64,000 bases of DNA from Actinomycetales bacterium. GTDB lineage: Bacteria > Actinomycetota > Actinomycetes > Actinomycetales > Dermatophilaceae. Within the stretch, counting starts at the first letter, position 1; the number at the start of each line of letters is the position of its first letter. The notes under the pieces were generated by a model. The model made no database searches and was not told where the DNA came from. It saw nothing but the letters and a program-made list of their open reading frames with translations. The translations under genes and the position numbers were made by a program. The DNA lies in the NCBI GenBank assembly GCA_016710385.1, contig JADJVX010000018.1, positions 1 to 64,000 on the forward strand, given 5' to 3'. This document shows, one piece after another, positions 59,857 to 64,000 of this stretch.

Positions 59857-60540
59857 TCAGCCAGCCACCCTCGCCGCATCTGGGTCGGGGACTCGGCGAT
59901 TGGGACGGAGGTCGGCCACGACATCGGCCAGGTGTCGCTCGATGTGGGGGAGCACCTCCGGCACCGGCACGTCCCGGCCGAGTTCGGCGCTCAGCGATGT
60001 CACGCCGGCGCCCACGATGCCGCAGGGGATGATGACCTGTCCCCAGGCCAGGTCGGGGTTGGCGTTGAAGGCGAAACCATGCATGGCGACCTGTCGGCTC
60101 ACTCGGATGCCGATGGCACCGATCTTGCGGTCCGGTCCTGATTCGTCGGCGTGGATCCAGGTGCCGCTCTGGCCGTCGACCCGTCCCGCGCGGATCCCGA
60201 AGTCGGCGCAGACCCGGATCATCATTTCCTCAAGCGCACGCACATAGGCCACCACATCGATCGGTGCCGGCAGCCGGACGATGGGATAGCCGGTGACCTG
60301 ACCTGGGCCATGCCAGGTGATCTTGCCCCCGCGGTCGACATCAACCACGGCAGTGCCGTCTTTGGGTCGCTCGTGGGGTTCGGTGCGCTTGCCGGCGGTG
60401 TAGACCGGCGCATGCTCCATGAGCAGCACGGTGTCGGGGGCCGCACCGGAGACCACCGCTGCGTGGGTCTGGCGCTGCATTTCCCAGGCCTGTTCGTAAT
60501 CGACGAAGTGGGGAGCAAACCCGACGTGCACGACATCCAT
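59857..60540 (-). CDS. lipB: Octanoyltransferase
   Basis: 227 residues. Transfers octanoyl from ACP to lipoyl domains. Motifs: VLLMEHAPVYTAGKRT, GGKITWHGPGQVTGYPIVRL, RKIGAIGIRVSRQVAMHGFAFN with catalytic Lys/Cys pair (IGAIG Lys region; Cys in IIPCGIVGAGVTSL). ATG 60540. Starts the lipB-lipA pair; a GTATGCCG word lies in the lipA-lipB gap. Divergent from the oxidoreductase gene. Confidence 0.95.
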   Translation of the reverse strand: MDVVHVGFAPHFVDYEQAWEMQRQTHAAVVSGAAPDTVLLMEHAPVYTAGKRTEPHERPKDGTAVVDVDRGGKITWHGPGQVTGYPIVRLPAPIDVVAYVRALEEMMIRVCADFGIRAGRVDGQSGTWIHADESGPDRKIGAIGIRVSRQVAMHGFAFNANPDLAWGQVIIPCGIVGAGVTSLSAELGRDVPVPEVLPHIERHLADVVADLRPNRRVPDPDAARVAG

Positions 60541-60562
60541 GGGGACAGCGTAGGCACAGTGC

Positions 60563-60568
60563 CAGGAT
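60563..60568 (+). promoter_or_regulatory. -10 element of oxidoreductase gene (leaderless)
   Basis: CAGGAT followed by six bases and ATG 60575. Confidence 0.4.
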
Positions 60569-60574
60569 GGCCCC

Positions 60575-61620
60575 ATGACGCGAGTGGGCTTGGTGGGCTT
60601 CGGGGAGCCGGGGCGGGTTTCCACGCCCCCTTGCTGCAGGCGGCCGGCCTGACGATCACGGCCATTGCCACCAACAGCGGCGAGCGGGTAGCGCAAGCCT
60701 CGGCCGACGTGCCGGAGGCGCGGATCGTTCCCGATCTGGACGCTCTGCTCGATCATGCGGCCACCGACGGACTGGATCTCGTCGTGCTCGCCTCGCCGTC
60801 GGGAGTGCATGTCGAACAAGCCCGCCAGGTCGTGGAAGCCGGGGTCGCGTGCGTCGTCGACAAGCCGCTGGCCTGTGACGCGGTTTCCGCGCTTGAGTTG
60901 GTGGATTTCGCTGCAGCAGAGGGTGTTCCGCTGACGGTCTTCCAGAACCGACGATACGACCCGCAGTTCCGCACCCTGCAGGAGGTTCTGCGGTCCGGCA
61001 CCCTGGGTGAGCTGCGACAGACCGAGCTGCGCTGGGAGCGCTGGCGGCCGGTGCCCAAGGACCGGTGGCGCGAACAGGTTCCACCCGAGGCGGGTGGCGG
61101 CCTGCTGCTCGACCTGCACACTCATCTCATCGACCAGTTGGTGCTGCTCCACGGCCCCGTCGAGACCGTCTATGCCGAGTTGGCAGCCTGGACGACGGCG
61201 GCCGAGGACGACACCTTCCTGGCGCTACGGCATACCGGGGGTCATCGCAGCCAGGTGCGCGCCTCGACAGTCTCCGGAGCCCCGGGCCCGCGGGTGCGCG
61301 TCCAGGGCAGCCTGGGGGCCTACATCCTCGGTTCGGCGCAGGGCGAGCAGACGGCGTTCCCCGATGCCGACGGACCGCTGGGTCAGCTCGGTTGGGTCGT
61401 GCGGGGTCCCGAGCGTGAGCCCGTGGCAGCGGTGGAATCGGATCCGGCCGATTTCTATCGCGCGGTTGCCGCGGCATTGGTGTCGCAAGACCCGATGGCC
61501 GGTATGCCGGTCGACCCGAGCGACGCTGTGCACGTGCTGGCTGTCATCGACGCGGCCCGAGCCAGTGACCGAGGGCGGCGGGTCGTGGATGTCATCACGC
61601 CCGGGGAGGCACCTGACTGA
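60575..61620 (+). CDS. Gfo/Idh/MocA-family oxidoreductase, one frameshift
   Basis: About 349 residues when one G is restored in the G-run at 60602-60605, giving TRVGLVGFGGAGAGFHAPLLQ (Rossmann GxGxxG). NAD(P)-dependent family: ASPSGVHVEQARQVVEAGVACVVDKPL (EKP-type motif as DKP), then LTVFQNRRYDPQFRTLQ and the catalytic His region GGLLLDLHTHLIDQLVLLHG. Substrate probably a sugar or inositol; unknown. Divergent from lipB and followed by the kinase gene. Confidence 0.88.
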
Positions 61621-61749
61621 ACGGGTCGTGCTCGGCCGGCATACCTCGTCTCTTAACATGGCGTCTCCTAAGATGGCGGCGCCGTCGCTCGGGACAACGC
61701 CTGTGGACGAACGCGGCGGGATCAGGCCCGTCCAGGGCACGATGGGGAG

Positions 61750-63352
61750 GTGACCGGTCAGGCGATGGGGACGAAAAGCGCGACTCCGGTCGTCGAGGGC
61801 TACCACGTACTGGAGCCGCTCGGGGCAGGGGCGACCAGCACGGTGTGGCGAGCTCGGTCGACCTCCGGGGGCGCTGAGGTCGCGATCAAGGTCGTGCAGC
61901 CCGAGCGTTACCACATCGGGGCGCTCATGGAGCTGGCCGCTCGCGAGAGCGCGATTCTCGCCCGCGTCCGGCACGATCATGTCGTCGGGCTGCATGAGGT
62001 GCTGCCCTTGGCCGATGGCTCGGTCGCGCTGGTGCTCGACCTGGCCGACGGGGGGCAACCTCTCCGACCTCGTGGCAGCCCGTGGGCGCCTCGACGAGGG
62101 CGAGGTCTCGACGATCTGCACCCCGCTCGCCTCGGCGCTCGCTGCCCTGCACGATGCCGGCGTGATTCATGGTGACGTGTCACCGACCAACGTCGTGTTC
62201 ACCGCCGAGGGCAAGCCGATGCTCACCGATTTCGAGGCCGCCCGCCTGGTCGGGGAAAGCCATCCACCGTTGGTGGCAGGCACCCCCGGATTCGTGGCAC
62301 CCGAGGTCGGCGCCGGGATGGTCCCGTCTCCGGCCAGCGATGTCTATGGGCTCGGGGCGTTGGCTTGGCTGGCGCTCTCAGGCCGTCCGCTGCGTGATCG
62401 TGCCGATCTCGACGATGCTGCGCATCTCGTCGGTCCGGCGTTCGCGAGCCTCCTGCCCGAACTGCTCGCTAGCGACCCTTCGGCCCGCCCCGGAGCGCCC
62501 GACGCTGCGGTGCGCTGCTTCGAAGCGGCCGATCCACTCCCGGTCCGCTTCCCGCCACCCGGCGCCGATCACCTCGAACACGCGCTGACTCAGCGGTTGC
62601 GCACCCGGGCCGATGTCGGCGACCTCGGAGGATCACCGACGACCCAATCGGCGTCGCGACCGGTGGCAGGTGGAGATCAGCCAGGGCGCCGGAGGGTGGC
62701 CCGGCAACGGGCGGGATCCGAGTCCCCGAGTCGTGGCGGGGATGGGCCCCGTGCCGGCCGCGGCGGCGCGGCACCCGGCATACCGGTCTGGGCGCGTGTG
62801 CTTGCCCTCGTGCTCGCCGGGCTCGCGCTGGCCGCGGTGTTGATCTACCTGCTTGTGCGCACCCCGGCAGGGCAGCAGTCGGCACCGTCGGTGACGCCTT
62901 CCGCCGCTTCCACGACGCAGGTCACGGCTGGGGCGCCGGCGACGCTCGACCCGGCCACCGCCACCCGGGAGCAGTTGGCGGCCGACCCGGCAGCGGTACT
63001 CAGCGCTCTGGCTCGGGGCCGGGCAGCCGCGCTCACGAGTGCCGACGTCGGGTTGCTCGACCGCGTGGATGCCGCACGCTCGCCGATGTGGACCCACGAC
63101 AGTGAGTTGATCAAGGCGCTCGGTCGCAGCGGTCAGCACTATGACGGATTGAGTTACCAGGTGCGCCACGCCGAATGGGTCTCGGGCGACGAGCGCACGG
63201 CCACCCTGCTTGCGGTCGTCGATCGCGACGCTTACACGGTGATCGGCCCTGGACAGACGCGCCAAACGGTGCCCGCTGAGCCAGGACGGCCGTTCACCTA
63301 CGTCCTCGTGCGCACCGAAGTCGGGTGGCTCATTTCCGACATCAAGGAATAG
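61750..63352 (+). CDS. Membrane Ser/Thr protein kinase-like, one frameshift, atypical DFG
   Basis: About 533 residues when one G is removed from a six-G run (62050-62055). Kinase domain: P-loop LGAGATSTVWRA, VAIK lysine (EVAIKVVQ), catalytic loop HGDVSPTNVVF (HGD in place of HRD), metal loop LTDFEAAR (DFE in place of DFG) and GTPGFVAPEV, SDVYGLGALAWLALSGRPL. One membrane helix (VWARVLALVLAGLALAAVLIYLLV) leads to an extracytoplasmic ~150-residue domain with a Ser/Thr-rich stalk. Overall PknB-like topology, but the two changed motifs suggest weak or altered activity. GTG 61750; CACGAT six bases upstream. Confidence 0.85.
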
Positions 63353-63356
63353 TCGG

Positions 63357-64000
63357 TCAGCGACGCCCAGATCCGACGAGGTAGCCGACACCGTCGGCAA
63401 GCGACGGCTGCGCGAACCGGAAGCCGTGGTCGGTCAGTCGGGTCGGCAGCACCCGCTGGCTGGCCAGGATGTCGTCGGCGAACTCCCCGACGGCGACACG
63501 CAGTGCCACTGCCGGCGCCGGCAGAATAGCTGGACGCCCCAGCGCTCGGCCGATCTCGGTGGCGATCTCGCGTTGGGGTCGTGGCTCAGGAGCGGTCAGG
63601 TTGACCGGACCGATGAGCTCTGGGTGATCGACAAGGTGGATCAGAGCCGCTACTTCATCCTCCAGGGTGATCCACGGCCACCACTGTCGACCCGAGCCGA
63701 GCGGGCCGCCCAAGCCCAGTCGCGCCAGCCGCAACAGGCGTTGAAAGGCGCCACCTGTCGGCGCCATCACCAATCCGGTGCGGGCCAGGGCCACGGGTGC
63801 ACCGCTGGCTGACGCGGCTGCGGTCGCTCCTTCCCACACCTGCACGACCTCGGCGAGGAAGCCGTCACCCCCCGGGCTGGCCTCGGTGAGGATCTCATCG
63901 CCCCGGCTGCCGTAGAAGCCGACCGCCGACGCGCTCACCAGGCGGATCGGCCGCCCGATCGTGGCGATCGCCTCGGCGAGCGCCGTGGTCCCATCCAGCC
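63357..64000 (-). CDS. TIGR01777-family NAD(P)-dependent epimerase, partial
   Basis: C-terminal ~214 residues of a SulA/YfcH-like extended short-chain dehydrogenase; the N-terminus with the NAD site lies beyond the right edge. Visible: SASAVGFYGSRGDEILTE (catalytic Tyr region, YGSRGD), VALARTGLVMAPTGGAF, QWWPWITLEDEVAALIHL and the family tail PAPAVALRVAVGEFADDILASQRVLPTRLTDHGFRFAQPSL. Function unknown, often annotated as cell-division inhibitor. Convergent with the kinase gene, four bases apart. Confidence 0.9.
   Translation of the reverse strand, partial: LDGTTALAEAIATIGRPIRLVSASAVGFYGSRGDEILTEASPGGDGFLAEVVQVWEGATAAASASGAPVALARTGLVMAPTGGAFQRLLRLARLGLGGPLGSGRQWWPWITLEDEVAALIHLVDHPELIGPVNLTAPEPRPQREIATEIGRALGRPAILPAPAVALRVAVGEFADDILASQRVLPTRLTDHGFRFAQPSLADGVGYLVGSGRR

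Noticed and set aside
1..64000. Reading the iterated word as KOPS/FtsK polar signal
   Set aside because: Copies are equally frequent in both orientations over the whole window (about 42 to 41).
1..64000. CRISPR arrays, prophage, conjugative or biosynthetic clusters
   Set aside because: No regularly spaced repeats, phage structural genes, relaxases or clustered biosynthetic enzymes were found; the window is mainly core chromosome.

Overview
The window is chromosomal DNA from a high-G+C actinobacterium, most likely of the order Micrococcales and close to the Intrasporangiaceae/Dermatophilaceae. This rests on gene content and order (fasR-fabD-fabH-acpP-fabF, gluABCD, glnA2-glnE, lipB-lipA-DUF4191-RDD-glnA, polyphosphate glucokinase, homodimeric-type aceE, DUF3145, DUF3052) and on many apparently leaderless start sites. 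No prophage, CRISPR array or complete insertion sequence was seen.

Layout. 1-5.9 kb: beta-oxidation electron transfer (acyl-CoA dehydrogenase, membrane Fe-S oxidoreductase EtfD, EtfA, EtfB). 6-9.4 kb: glutamate ABC importer gluABCD. 9.5-12.8 kb: CapA-like lipoprotein, phosphodiesterase, MORN-like protein. 13-16.9 kb: tRNA-Met, penicillin-acylase family enzyme, DUF3145. 17-22.3 kb: type II fatty acid synthesis operon with its regulator FasR. 22.3-28.5 kb: argG, methyltransferase, aceE, DUF3052, ahpE. 28.6-35.1 kb: tRNA-Val joined directly to nif3, zinc-ribbon protein, RNase H/phosphatase fusion, yaaA, RNB ribonuclease, fructosamine kinase, rnpB. 35.1-42.9 kb: RecQ-phosphoribosyltransferase fusion, hypothetical, pgi, metallo-hydrolase, ppgK, map. 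42.9-54.6 kb: nitrogen block (glnA2, glnE, glnA1) enclosing a DosR/DosS-like module and a rhodanese/ferritin-like pair with copper- or persulfide-sensor type operators. 55-57.9 kb: A+T-richer acquired island with transposase debris. 58-64 kb: DUF4191, lipA, lipB, oxidoreductase, Ser/Thr kinase, start of a TIGR01777 epimerase.

The most unusual signal is not a gene. The word GTATGCC/GGCATAC (usually extended to GGTATGCCG) occurs about 80 times, roughly tenfold more than base composition predicts. It is balanced between strands, lies both inside and between genes, forces rare codons, and is repeatedly paired head to head to make intergenic hairpins. It is absent from the acquired island. This is how DNA uptake sequences are arranged in Pasteurellaceae and Neisseriaceae, and I know of no such description for Actinobacteria.

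Regulatory sites read by eye include a complete GlnR box at glnA1 and a half box at glnA2, a DosR-type box before a universal stress gene, two CsoR/CstR-type operators on leaderless promoters, a DtxR/IdeR box before a 48-residue ORF, a TetR-like palindrome before etfB, and a 16-bp palindrome before ppgK.

Many otherwise well conserved genes carry one-base frameshifts in or near short G/C runs (acyl-CoA dehydrogenase five times; etfB, glnA1, lipA, ferritin-like gene, oxidoreductase and kinase once each). This points to residual assembly errors rather than gene decay.
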